Origin: Gemmatales bacterium
GTDB lineage: Bacteria; Planctomycetota; Planctomycetia; Gemmatales; HRBIN36
Assembly: GCA_025055835.1 (NCBI GenBank)
Contig: JANWWR010000168.1
Span: 1 to 36,965 of the forward strand
Direction: 5' to 3'
Length of the DNA: 36,965 bases
A program made the position numbers and the translations under genes. Shown piece after piece: positions 1 through 7,948 of this stretch (its first letter is position 1; each line of letters opens with the position of its first letter). The notes under the pieces were generated by a model. It ran no database searches. It was not told the DNA's origin and worked only from the letters and a program-made list of their open reading frames with translations.

Positions 1-722
1 GGTGGGGCTTCGAGTTTGGCGAGGGCGCGGCGGGCCAGGTCCAGTTCCGGCTGCAACGCCAACGCCTTGCGGTACGCCTCCTTCGCCTCCTCCCGCTTCC
101 CCTGCGTCTGGTAGATGAACGCCAGATTGACCTGCGCCTCCGCCGGCGTGTTCACCCGCTCAAACGCCGCCACCGCCTCCGCATACCGCCCCTGCTGTCC
201 CAACGCCATCCCCAGATTGATCGCCGCCCGGGCATGGTCCGGCCTCTGCTCCAACGCCGCCCGGAACCACCGCTCCGCCTCCGCCCACTTCCCCTGCTGA
301 TACTGACAGTACCCCACGTCGTTGAGCAGGTCGGCATCCTTCGGCGTCTCGGCCAGGCAACGCTCATACTCCGCCATGGCCCGCTGCCAGTCGCCGATGC
401 GATCGTACAGATACGCCAGCCGCCGACGCACCTTGCCATCCAGCTTCGGATTGTAGTGCCGGGCCATCTCGTACTGATAAATCGCCTGCACCTCGTGCCC
501 GTGCCGCTCCATCAACTCCGCCGTCGCCAGGCACGCCTCCGCCGCCTTGGCCGGCGGCAACTCGCTCTCCTGCTTTGCCGCCGTCGTGTTCCCTGTCAAC
601 GGGGTGTCACTGGTCAACGGCGGCAACAACCCCCCACCCCGCGTCCCCGTGGCACAGCCCGACAGCGACAGCACCACCAACCATCCCGCCGCCAGCCGCC
701 AGCAACCATGCCACGCCATCAT
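1..722 (-). CDS. TPR lipoprotein, probable TadD-like; 3' part beyond the window
   Basis: The start is the ATG at 722, which follows a purine-rich GGGGGAGGCGGG ribosome site. The first residues form a signal peptide ending in the lipobox LSGC (Cys23), so this is probably a lipoprotein. From about residue 60 the protein is a run of tetratricopeptide repeats, for example LAYLYDRIGDWQRAMAEYER, and the frame is still open at the window edge. It lies 53 bases downstream of the Gly-rich lipoprotein gene and in the same direction as the secretin gene. In Tad/Flp pilus loci a TPR lipoprotein (TadD) acts as a pilotin or assembly factor for the secretin. Assignment to TadD rests on that context and on the lipobox plus TPR architecture. 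A general TPR lipoprotein remains possible. Confidence 0.8.
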   Translation of the reverse strand, partial: MMAWHGCWRLAAGWLVVLSLSGCATGTRGGGLLPPLTSDTPLTGNTTAAKQESELPPAKAAEACLATAELMERHGHEVQAIYQYEMARHYNPKLDGKVRRRLAYLYDRIGDWQRAMAEYERCLAETPKDADLLNDVGYCQYQQGKWAEAERWFRAALEQRPDHARAAINLGMALGQQGRYAEAVAAFERVNTPAEAQVNLAFIYQTQGKREEAKEAYRKALALQPELDLARRALAKLEAP

Positions 723-775
723 CCCGCCTCCCCCTGCCCACACCGCAACCCCCAAGCACCAGGGGCATACCCCCC

Positions 776-1417
776 TCACCAGCCCAGGCCCGTGCCAAAC
801 CCGCCAAACCCGGGGAATCCAAAGAACCCGCCAAAGCCGCCGCCCCAACCCGGGAAGCCAAACCCGCCCAGGCCACCGAAGCCACCCCAGCCGCCCAGGC
901 CAAAGCCACCCAGGCCGCCAAACATGCCCGTCTGCGGCATCAGCATCATCCCGTAAATCCGCGGCGCCTCCTCCCCATACAGCCCTTCCGCCTCCGGGAA
1001 GCCCAGCACCACCCGCTGCTCCGCGTCCGCAATCCCGTTCATCTCCAGCAGCCGCACCACGTACTCCCGACGCCGCTGGTTCAACTCCCCGTCCGTCGTG
1101 TGCGCCTGGATCAACACCGGAAACGGCACGAATGGCAGCCGCTTGACCATCTCATTGACATGGTACTGTCCAAACGGACCCAACTCCGCCGTCCCATACG
1201 ACCACTCGTACTTGTAGATCACGAAATCGTCCGCCTCCGCCTTGGCCGCCTGCACGTCCCGGAATCGCTGCACGTACGTCCCGTTCGGAGCCGGCTGCGC
1301 CCCCGGCGGAATCGTCGCGCAGTTGTCCACGCAGCAGTCGTGCCAGGTCGTGGCACACCCGCTCATCAGGCTCGGAGCCAGCAATCCCACCACCAGCAGC
1401 CAGTTCCGCGTCTTCAT
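776..1417 (-). CDS. lipoprotein with Gly/Phe/Trp-rich C-terminal tail, in the secretin operon
   Basis: This 213-residue protein begins with a signal peptide and the lipobox MSGC (Cys21). A GGAGGCG ribosome site precedes the ATG. Residues about 22-160 form a soluble region with a Cys pair near the mature N terminus (HDCCVDNC). It contains a stretch resembling outer-membrane or periplasmic OmpA-type sequence around FPVLIQAHTTDGELNQRRREYV, which is a guess from length and pattern only. From about residue 165 to the end the protein is almost pure Gly, Phe, Leu and Trp. I do not recognise a family. It sits 46 bases after the secretin gene and before the TPR lipoprotein gene, so a role in the outer-membrane part of the Tad apparatus is the natural inference. 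Confidence 0.8.
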   Translation of the reverse strand: MKTRNWLLVVGLLAPSLMSGCATTWHDCCVDNCATIPPGAQPAPNGTYVQRFRDVQAAKAEADDFVIYKYEWSYGTAELGPFGQYHVNEMVKRLPFVPFPVLIQAHTTDGELNQRRREYVVRLLEMNGIADAEQRVVLGFPEAEGLYGEEAPRIYGMMLMPQTGMFGGLGGFGLGGWGGFGGLGGFGFPGWGGGFGGFFGFPGFGGFGTGLGW

Positions 1418-1463
1418 GGTCCCGCCTCGCCTCCGACCCCGTCTTCCCAGGGACTTCCCCCGC

Positions 1464-3404
1464 TCACTTCACCGGCATCCCCGCCGACTCCGAATGCCCA
1501 TGCGGGCCAAGGATGTACAGGTTCTCGCACTGCCGATACCGCCACATCCGATGCAGATCGTTCATCACCGGACTGCGGTAGTCGTAGCTCCGCCGACTCT
1601 CCAACCGCCCCAGGACGTAAAACTCCAGGTCCCCCGGCTCAAACAGGTCCGACCCCGGCAGCGGCGGCACCTCCTTAGGCTCCAGCGGATGCACCAACTC
1701 CGGCGTGATCAGCACCACCAACTCCTGCTCCCCCGCCGTCAGCCGGTCAAACTTCCACAAATTCCCGAAGATCGGCAGATCGCCCAACAGCGGAATGCGG
1801 TCGGCATTGGCCCCCAGGTTGTTCTGGATCAGCCCGGCAATGGCCAACGTCTGGCCTTCCCGCAGTTCCACCGTGGTCATGAAGGTCCGGGTCGTCAGGC
1901 CCGGCACCGCCGCCCCGGCGATGATCGAACCCGCCCCCACGTCCCGCGTGCTGACGTTGGCCGACACGGTGATGCGGATGCGATCCCGGTCCGTGATGTA
2001 CGGCGTGAAACTCAACTGCACGCCGAAGGGCACAAACGCCACCCCCTGCAATCCCGCCGCCGTGAAGCCGGTCACGATCGGAATGGGGAACTGCCCCCCG
2101 GCCAGAAACTGGGCCGGCTGGCCGTTGAGCGTGGTCAGGTTCGGCTCCGCCAGGGTGCGGGCATAGCCCAGGCTCCGCAGAGCATTGATCGCCAACCGCA
2201 CCTGCCCGTTGTCCAGGTTGCCGACGATGTTGGCCGCTCCCAGACCCAGCCCGCCGCCGCCCAGACCACCTTGACCGCCCTGGCCACCCAGCAGGCCAAA
2301 GCCCAGGCCCGAGCCTAGCCCGCCCAGCCCGAAGCCCAATCCGCCGCCACCACCCCCGATTCCTCCCCCGCCTCCGCCGACCCCGGCCAGCAAGCCGCCC
2401 GTGCCGTGCGAGAAGTAGGTCAGGCCGTCGTTGTTGGTCAGGCTGAAATTCATGCCGATGCTGCGGGCCGCCGCCCGGTTCACCTCCGCCACCGTCACCT
2501 TCAAATTCACCTGCTGCTCCCCCGGTATCCGCAGCAGATTGATGACGTTCTGACTGCCCGCCACCAGATAATCCGCCAACCCCGGCGTCAGCAGACCCCC
2601 CAGTTCCTCATTGACCCGGGTGCGATAGGCCGACTCCAGCGGCAACTGCTGGGCCTGCTCCTCGGTCGGCGCATTGGCCGAGACGATCCGCAGGATCTGC
2701 GCCGCCTCGGCCACGTCCTTGGCCTGTCCCGACACCACCAGCTTGTCGCCAACCAACGCCAGACAGACCCAACTGTCGGGAAACGCCTGGTTGATCTCCG
2801 CTTCCAACGCCTTGTAGATCTGTTCGAGCCGTTCCCGCACTCCGGGATCGGGCAGGACGCGGACCAGGTAGCTGAGGATGATCTGGCGGTTGGGGTCCTG
2901 CGGATCGGTGAACCAGAGGTTGAGCACGGTCGTGCCCTGTTCTTTGCCCAGCACCGACAGTTCGCGGTCGGTGATGAGTTCCCAGTCGGCGGTGTCGGGG
3001 TTGGCGATCTGGACGCGGACGGGCACCTGTTTGAGGATGATGAGTCGGGGTCGGCCCTGGATGAGGTCGAGGGTGTTGTCGGGATCGACGACTTCCTGGA
3101 CGAAGGGCTTGTATTTTTCGAGGGTTTGCACGTCGGGTTTGGGAGCGATGCCGAGGACCGGCAGGCGGGTCTTGCCGCTCAGGGCGTCGGCAGGCCGAGC
3201 CGGCTGCTGCGGCTGAGCTTGGGGCTGGGCCGCCGGTTGTGCGGGCTGCGCCGGCGGCTGCTGACCCATCACCACCCCCTGCAACACCACAGCAACCAAA
3301 ACGGCTAACCCCCAGCGGTGGCGTGGGCCGTGGATCGTGTTCGCCGGCCGACCGCTCCGCGTCCAGCATTCCGAGCCTTTCCCGCTGCGTCCTGTCCGGT
3401 TCAT
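1464..3404 (-). CDS. CpaC/RcpA-family secretin (type II/III secretion system protein)
   Basis: I chose the ATG at 3404, which gives 646 residues, a signal peptide (hydrophobic residues 31-46) and an AAGGG site upstream. The open frame extends further 5' but without a sensible leader. After a Pro/Gln-rich linker (48-75) come a T2SS_T3SS_pil_N-like domain (about 97-185), a BON-like domain (about 187-285) and the secretin domain (about 300-573). The secretin domain ends with the hallmark VELREGQTLAIAGLI, IPLLGDLPIFGNLW and ELVVLITPELV motifs. This is the outer-membrane channel of a Tad/Flp pilus-type secretion system. Residues 337-390 are an unusual glycine-rich insertion inside the secretin domain. 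The following genes encode a lipoprotein and a TPR lipoprotein, which fits a Tad locus. The ATPase and platform genes are not in the window. Confidence 0.92.
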   Translation of the reverse strand: MNRTGRSGKGSECWTRSGRPANTIHGPRHRWGLAVLVAVVLQGVVMGQQPPAQPAQPAAQPQAQPQQPARPADALSGKTRLPVLGIAPKPDVQTLEKYKPFVQEVVDPDNTLDLIQGRPRLIILKQVPVRVQIANPDTADWELITDRELSVLGKEQGTTVLNLWFTDPQDPNRQIILSYLVRVLPDPGVRERLEQIYKALEAEINQAFPDSWVCLALVGDKLVVSGQAKDVAEAAQILRIVSANAPTEEQAQQLPLESAYRTRVNEELGGLLTPGLADYLVAGSQNVINLLRIPGEQQVNLKVTVAEVNRAAARSIGMNFSLTNNDGLTYFSHGTGGLLAGVGGGGGGIGGGGGGLGFGLGGLGSGLGFGLLGGQGGQGGLGGGGLGLGAANIVGNLDNGQVRLAINALRSLGYARTLAEPNLTTLNGQPAQFLAGGQFPIPIVTGFTAAGLQGVAFVPFGVQLSFTPYITDRDRIRITVSANVSTRDVGAGSIIAGAAVPGLTTRTFMTTVELREGQTLAIAGLIQNNLGANADRIPLLGDLPIFGNLWKFDRLTAGEQELVVLITPELVHPLEPKEVPPLPGSDLFEPGDLEFYVLGRLESRRSYDYRSPVMNDLHRMWRYRQCENLYILGPHGHSESAGMPVK

Positions 3405-3667
3405 CGTGACGGCCCTTTGTTTTCCGCTTCCTGGCCTACCCCGCCCCAGCTCCGGGTGTTGGCTTGCCCGTTCACCACGCATTGCTGCCCCCATGCCCGG
3501 GGCGCAGCCCCATTCGTGGAGCTTTGACGGTCTAGCCCGTAGTATCGGAAAGGAAATCTGGCAAACTTTTGTCAATCATTGCGCCTGGGCCGATTGTGCC
3601 GATAGTGATGCTGATCTGTCGGCAGAAAGTCGCTTGTGATACGATGCCGGGGAGGAGTTGGCGGACC
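3405..3667. promoter_or_regulatory. divergent intergenic region between secretin and smpB genes
   Basis: These 263 bases lie between two divergent starts, so promoters for both are expected. On the minus strand a perfect -35-like TTGACA covers 3570-3575, but no good -10 follows at the usual distance. On the plus strand TGTGATACGAT, at about 3636-3646, could be an extended -10 for smpB, with a poor -35. The smpB ribosome site (GGGGAGGAG) lies at about 3649-3657. I see no stable terminator or small gene here. Confidence 0.3.
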
Positions 3668-4153
3668 ATGACGAAGAAACCGGCAAACGAATCAGAACTC
3701 GTCATCTGCCGCAACAAGCGAGCTTTTCACGAGTACGAAATCTTCGACAAGCTGGAATGCGGCATCGCCTTGACCGGCTCGGAGGTCAAGAGCCTTCGGG
3801 AGAATGGTGCGCGTCTGGATGAGGCCTACGCCAAGGTGGAAGATGGCGAAGTCTGGTTAATCAACTGCGAGATTCCCGAGTACCGCATGGCGACCACCGG
3901 CAACCATCTCCCCAAGAGGCCGCGGAAATTGCTGCTGCATCGGCGGGAGATCGGCAAGTTCGCCGGCAAGGCGTCCCAGCAGGGCTTCACGCTGATCCCC
4001 TTGCGGATGTATTTCAAGAAGGGACTGGCGAAGGTCGAACTTGCCGTGGCTCGGGGCAAGAAGCTGCACGATAAGCGGGAATCTATCAAGAAGCGGGAGA
4101 CGCAACGGGAGATCGGCCGCATGATGGCCAAGGGCCGACGCCAACGTCGCTGA
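3668..4153 (+). CDS. smpB: SsrA-binding protein SmpB
   Basis: SmpB binds tmRNA and delivers it to stalled ribosomes for trans-translation. The protein is 161 residues, the usual length. It carries the family signatures: an N-terminal ICRNKRAFHEYEIFDKLECG, ALTGSEVKSLRENGARLDEAY, the central RPRKLLLHRREIGK and a basic C-terminal tail (KKLHDKRESIKKRETQREIGR) that enters the ribosomal A site and path. The ATG at 3668 follows a GGGGAGGAG ribosome site. An earlier in-frame ATG would add 33 residues without similarity to the family. The downstream glycosyltransferase starts 42 bases after the stop, with a hairpin between. The ssrA RNA gene itself is not seen nearby. Confidence 0.97.
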   Translation: MTKKPANESELVICRNKRAFHEYEIFDKLECGIALTGSEVKSLRENGARLDEAYAKVEDGEVWLINCEIPEYRMATTGNHLPKRPRKLLLHRREIGKFAGKASQQGFTLIPLRMYFKKGLAKVELAVARGKKLHDKRESIKKRETQREIGRMMAKGRRQRR

Positions 4154-4154
4154 A

Positions 4155-4172
4155 GGCAGGACATGGCCTGCC
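4155..4172 (+). other. perfect hairpin between smpB and the glycosyltransferase gene
   Basis: The arms GGCAGG (4155-4160) and CCTGCC (4167-4172) pair perfectly around the loop ACATGG. The hairpin starts one base after the smpB stop codon. No T-run follows, so it is not a classical terminator. It may protect or process the smpB 3' end. It also covers an ATG at 4163, which argues against that ATG as a start. Confidence 0.5.
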
Positions 4173-4181
4173 ACGTGGGTC

Positions 4182-4188
4182 AAGGAGG
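4182..4188 (+). promoter_or_regulatory. strong ribosome binding site that fixes the GTG start at 4196
   Basis: AAGGAGG lies 7 bases before GTG 4196. It is a near-perfect Shine-Dalgarno sequence and places the start of the glycosyltransferase at a GTG, not at the upstream ATG at 4163. Confidence 0.7.
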
Positions 4189-4195
4189 ACCACCC

Positions 4196-5206
4196 GTGCA
4201 CATCCTCGGTCTGGTCGAACATCCGGAACACGTCTGCTGTCGCTATCGGCTGACCGCCTTGCAGCCCTTCCTCGAAGCCGAGGGACATCGCCTCGACGTG
4301 CAGGCGATACCCAAATCCTCCCTTTCGCGTTTGCCGCTGTGGCTGAGTCTGCGTCGCTATGATGTCGTTGTCCTCCAGCGCCGATTGCTTTCGTCGCTGC
4401 ATCTGCTCCTGGTGCGGCGATACGCCCGGCGACTGATCTTCGACTACGACGACGCCGTCTTTCTCCGGGATTCATACTCCGGGCAACCGCTGGAAAGCAC
4501 GATCCGTCGCCGTCGCTTCGCCGCCGTGGTGCACGCTGCCGATGCCGTCACTGCCGGCAACGACTTCCTCGCCGCCGAGGCGGTCCGCTACACGAACCCC
4601 GAACGCATCCACGCCGTGCCTACCTGCGTCGATCCGCAGAAGTACCCGTTGTCGGCACATCACCCTGGCGGCCATGGCGTGACCTTGGTCTGGATCGGCT
4701 CATCGAGCACATTGCAAGGCCTGGAACGACAGCGGGAATTGCTGGAGCGGGTCGGCAGCGCGGTGCCGGGGCTGCGGCTCAAGCTGATCTGCGACCGGTT
4801 CCTCCATCTGGAACAGCTTCCTGTGGTGACCTGTCCTTGGTCGCAAGCCACGGAAGCGGCGGAACTGGCGGCGGCGGACATCGCCATCTCCTGGCTGCCG
4901 GACGACGACTGGAGCCGGGGCAAGTGCGGACTGAAGGTGCTGCAATACTTCGCCGCCGGGCTGCCGGTCGTGGCCAACCGCGTCGGCATGCACCTGGAAC
5001 TCGTTCGCCACGGAGAAACAGGCTACCTGGCCGACACACCGGCCCAATGGGTCGAGGCGATTCGCCGACTGGCCGGCGATCCCGTGCTGCGTCGGCGACT
5101 CGGCCAACATGGCCGGCGGCTGGTGGAACAACGCTTCAGCGTCCGCTGCGCGGCCAACAAGTGGTTGGAACTGCTGGGCGGCCTGGCGAACAGGTCCGCG
5201 GCTTAA
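4196..5206 (+). CDS. GT-B fold glycosyltransferase (GT4-like)
   Basis: This 336-residue enzyme probably transfers a sugar from an activated donor to a cell-surface glycan. It begins VHILGLVEHPEHVCCRYR, where the GTG-encoded first residue is read as Met, and resembles N-terminal GT-B domains. The C-terminal half has the GT4-type donor-site block SRGKCGLKVLQYFAAGLPVVANRVG followed by HGETGYLA. No membrane segment is seen. The start is GTG 4196, set by the AAGGAGG site. The next gene, encoding the tandem-kinase protein, begins 8 bases after the stop, so the two are almost certainly co-transcribed. That pairing suggests synthesis and phosphorylation of a surface saccharide. The donor and acceptor cannot be read from the sequence. 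Confidence 0.85.
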   Translation: MHILGLVEHPEHVCCRYRLTALQPFLEAEGHRLDVQAIPKSSLSRLPLWLSLRRYDVVVLQRRLLSSLHLLLVRRYARRLIFDYDDAVFLRDSYSGQPLESTIRRRRFAAVVHAADAVTAGNDFLAAEAVRYTNPERIHAVPTCVDPQKYPLSAHHPGGHGVTLVWIGSSSTLQGLERQRELLERVGSAVPGLRLKLICDRFLHLEQLPVVTCPWSQATEAAELAAADIAISWLPDDDWSRGKCGLKVLQYFAAGLPVVANRVGMHLELVRHGETGYLADTPAQWVEAIRRLAGDPVLRRRLGQHGRRLVEQRFSVRCAANKWLELLGGLANRSAA

Positions 5207-5214
5207 GGGCGATC

Positions 5215-6939
5215 ATGGACACCATCACCGCCAAGAAAAAACTTGCGCTCCGCTGGCGACCAGCCGCGTGGACCGTCCGCTTGTTCGGGCCGTGGCAATG
5301 GCATGTCCATCCCCAGTGGATCGAGGCGTTGCTGAGTTGCGATACGGAAGCCTTCGGCGATGAGACATTGCGGCCTGTCGGATTGCGGTGGGCGGAGTGG
5401 GAGCGCGCGTGCAGACTGTTCGTGGTCAAATCGGCGAAGCACCGCACCGTCTGGCGGATCGAACTTCCGCAGGGCCATCTCTTCGTCAAGTTCTACCCGG
5501 TGGCTGATTGGCGTGCCCGGCTCCGCCAGTGCTTCCGCCCGCCCAAGGCCCGCACCGAGGCGATGACGGCCTGGCGATTACAAAACCTGGGCATTCGCAC
5601 GGTCACTCCGATTGCGTTCGGGGAAACGGCCGACGGAGCCAGCTGCCTCGTCACGCTGGGACTGCGACAACCCGTCACCGTGCGCGAATTTCTGGAAGGG
5701 CCCTTGGCAAACCGCATGACGGCCCCGGAGCGCCACCGACTCACGCTCGAACTGGCCGATCTGATCGGCACCCTGCACGGCCACGGCGTCCTGCACGACG
5801 ACCTGCACGCCGGCAATCTGCTCCTGGCCGAAGGCGTCGATGGGCTGTGTCATCCCCATGTCATTGACCTGCACGCCGTCCGCTTCGTTCGTCGGCTCTC
5901 CCATCGGCAGGCGTGGTCCAACCTGGTCATGCTCAATCGCTGGTTTATTCAGCGAAGTCATCGAACGGATCGGCTCCGCTTCTGGCGGCGCTACGTTGCG
6001 GTTTGCTCCCGATCAGGCTTCGCGCCCAAGGATGCACGGGAAACAGCCAAGCAGTTGGAAACGGCGACGTGGCAATCGTGCCTGCGATTCTGGCGAAATC
6101 GGGACCGCCGCTGCGTTTCTCAAAATGCCTACTTCCGCCGAGTCCGACACGGCCCATGCGTCGGCTATGCCGTCCGCGATCTGCCGGAGGAACTGATCCG
6201 GGAACTGGCCTCGGACCCGGATCGACCGTTTGTACAGGGGCAGAATCTGCTGAAAGCGTCGAAAAGCTCGGCCGTGGCGGTGATTTGCCGACATGTGCAC
6301 GGCCAGGCTCGCCGCTTCGTCTGGAAGCGCTTTTCCGTCACCCGCTGGAGCGATCCGTGGGTCCATCTGGTCCGGCCGACGCCGGCGCTGCGGTCGTGGA
6401 TCAACGGTCATCGGCTGAGGGAATGCGGTCTGCCCACGCCACGACCGCTGCTTGTCCTGCACCGACGACGCTTCGGCCTGATTCAAGAAAGCTACCTGCT
6501 GGCCGAGTTTGTTGAAGGTGCCAGGAGCCTTCGGCAATCCTGGGAAAGTACACCGTCCCATGAGGCACGCCAACGGTTGCTCGCGGACACGGCCCGGCTG
6601 ATCGGCGAGATGCACCGGCGAGGCTTGAGCCATCGGGATCTCAAAGCCGCGAACATACTGGCGGATTCGCAAGGCAGGCTCTTTCTGATCGACCTGGTCG
6701 GAATGGAAAGGCTGCGGAAAGTGGATCGGCGTCGCAAGGTGCAGAACCTGGCGCGATTGCACACGAGTTTTTGTCTCGACGCTGGGCTGAGTCTTTCCGA
6801 CCGGTTGCGATTCCTGAGGACTTATTTGCATGGCGGAATGGTGTTCTTCCGCGAGTGGAAGGCGTGGTGGAGGGAAATCGCTTCCGCAACCGAGAAAAAG
6901 ATCGAGCAGAACCGGCGACGTGGCCGACCGCTCAGTTGA
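5215..6939 (+). CDS. protein with two tandem lipopolysaccharide-kinase (Kdo/WaaP)-like domains
   Basis: The protein has 574 residues and starts at ATG 5215, 8 bases after the glycosyltransferase stop. It contains two protein-kinase-like folds of the lipopolysaccharide kinase type. Domain 1 has a candidate ATP lysine Lys92 (FVKFYPV), a catalytic loop H194-D-D196-L-H-A-G-N201, and metal Asp218 (VIDLHAV). Domain 2 has Lys371 (FVWKRFS), the loop H473-R-D475-L-K-A-A-N480 and Asp493 (LIDLVGM). Both sets look intact, so neither half is an obvious pseudokinase. Relatives such as WaaP and KdkA phosphorylate sugars of the LPS core and are usually single-domain proteins of about 230-270 residues. A sugar kinase for a surface glycan, paired with the upstream glycosyltransferase, is the best inference. 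The substrate is unknown, and phosphorylation of a protein is possible. Confidence 0.85.
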   Translation: MDTITAKKKLALRWRPAAWTVRLFGPWQWHVHPQWIEALLSCDTEAFGDETLRPVGLRWAEWERACRLFVVKSAKHRTVWRIELPQGHLFVKFYPVADWRARLRQCFRPPKARTEAMTAWRLQNLGIRTVTPIAFGETADGASCLVTLGLRQPVTVREFLEGPLANRMTAPERHRLTLELADLIGTLHGHGVLHDDLHAGNLLLAEGVDGLCHPHVIDLHAVRFVRRLSHRQAWSNLVMLNRWFIQRSHRTDRLRFWRRYVAVCSRSGFAPKDARETAKQLETATWQSCLRFWRNRDRRCVSQNAYFRRVRHGPCVGYAVRDLPEELIRELASDPDRPFVQGQNLLKASKSSAVAVICRHVHGQARRFVWKRFSVTRWSDPWVHLVRPTPALRSWINGHRLRECGLPTPRPLLVLHRRRFGLIQESYLLAEFVEGARSLRQSWESTPSHEARQRLLADTARLIGEMHRRGLSHRDLKAANILADSQGRLFLIDLVGMERLRKVDRRRKVQNLARLHTSFCLDAGLSLSDRLRFLRTYLHGGMVFFREWKAWWREIASATEKKIEQNRRRGRPLS

Positions 6940-7061
6940 TCCGTCCCCTGCCCGCTGGGGAGCCAGGCCCTGGTGCCTTCGGATTGGGATAGGCAGAGTG
7001 CGGGCAACGCCGTAAAATCGCCGATCCTGCAAGGCGTCGGGCGGAGCCGTCGGGGAGAGGC

Positions 7062-7919
7062 ATGAAGCCGAGAATCGAACTGCGCGTGATCGGCCTCGTC
7101 GTGGTGCTGTCTGTCGGCTGCGCCTCGCTGCACTCCACGCCGCCGACCAGCGAGCTGCCACCGCTGCCCAGCGCCAAGCAGGTGCGTCGCGGCCCCTACG
7201 TCTTCCTCTCGGATGCCGATCTGAATCGCCGCGAGAACGCCGCTCTCCTGAAGGAACTCGAGCAGCTTCCCGAGCAGGTGTACCGCGAACTGCATCTGCC
7301 CGACGGCACCAATCTGATCTACGTCTATCTGTTCTCGGATCGGCAGCGCTTCGACCAGTACATGCAGGCCCATTTCAAGAATCTGCCCAGCCGCCGTGCC
7401 TTCTTCATGGCCCGGACCGACGAACGCCGCGGCGATGAACTGACGGTGTACACCTACTGGGGGGACCGCATCCGAGAAGATCTCCGCCACGAACTCACGC
7501 ACGCCTTATTGCACAGCGTCCTCAAGGACGTGCCGATGTGGCTCGATGAGGGTCTGGCCGAGTATTTCGAGGTGCCTGCCGACCTCAAGGGCCTGAACTA
7601 CCGCCACCTCAGCGCCTTGCGGCCCAGTACCGGCAGCCCCTGGACGCCGGACCTGGCCCGCCTCGAACGCATCACCCAGGTGAAGGACATGACCCCCGCC
7701 GACTACCGCGAGGCCTGGGCGTGGACGCACATGATGCTGCACGGCTCGCCGGAGGTGCGGAAAGTGCTGCTGGACTATTTGCAGGAACTGCGGCACACGC
7801 CCCATCCCGGGCCGTTCCTGCCGCGTCTGGAAGCGGTCGTGTCGTCACCCAACGATCTGGTCAAACAGCACATCGCCATGCTCGACGCCAAGACCAAGAC
7901 CCTGGCGGGCAGCCCTTAA
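7062..7919 (+). CDS. zinc-metallopeptidase-like lipoprotein (HExxH gluzincin type)
   Basis: This 285-residue protein has a signal peptide with lipobox SVGC (Cys20). The zinc site HELTH covers residues 143-147 and is followed by WLDEGLAEYFE, where Glu163 is the expected third ligand. This gluzincin pattern occurs in DUF1570-like secreted proteins of planctomycetes. It would act at the membrane on the periplasmic or outer face. The gene stands alone between the kinase gene and the convergent MBL-fold gene. A TAAAAT -10-like element lies at about 7012-7017, but its -35 is weak. True proteolytic activity is inferred from the motif only, and the substrate is unknown. Confidence 0.85.
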   Translation: MKPRIELRVIGLVVVLSVGCASLHSTPPTSELPPLPSAKQVRRGPYVFLSDADLNRRENAALLKELEQLPEQVYRELHLPDGTNLIYVYLFSDRQRFDQYMQAHFKNLPSRRAFFMARTDERRGDELTVYTYWGDRIREDLRHELTHALLHSVLKDVPMWLDEGLAEYFEVPADLKGLNYRHLSALRPSTGSPWTPDLARLERITQVKDMTPADYREAWAWTHMMLHGSPEVRKVLLDYLQELRHTPHPGPFLPRLEAVVSSPNDLVKQHIAMLDAKTKTLAGSP

Positions 7920-7948
7920 GCCGTGCCCGACCCCTCGTGCCTCGAAAA

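Noticed and set aside
780..930. Repeated CCGCCCAGGCCA-like units as an intergenic repeat
   Set aside because: They encode the Gly/Phe-rich tail of the lipoprotein on the minus strand, so the repetition reflects protein composition.
2220..2420. Repetitive C/G-rich DNA as a possible tandem repeat array or CRISPR
   Set aside because: The units are irregular and encode the glycine-rich stretch of the secretin. There are no constant repeats with unique spacers.
4163..4195. ATG at 4163 as the start of the glycosyltransferase
   Set aside because: It is inside the hairpin and has no ribosome site. GTG 4196 has a near-perfect one and a family-like N terminus.
4837..5214. Upstream in-frame extension of the tandem-kinase protein
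   Set aside because: It lies wholly within the glycosyltransferase coding region in another frame and looks Gly/Arg-rich, like a shadow. ATG 5215 is the sensible start.
7920..7948. Possible terminator between the peptidase and MBL-fold genes
   Set aside because: The 29 bases show only weak GC-rich pairing and no T-run on either strand.
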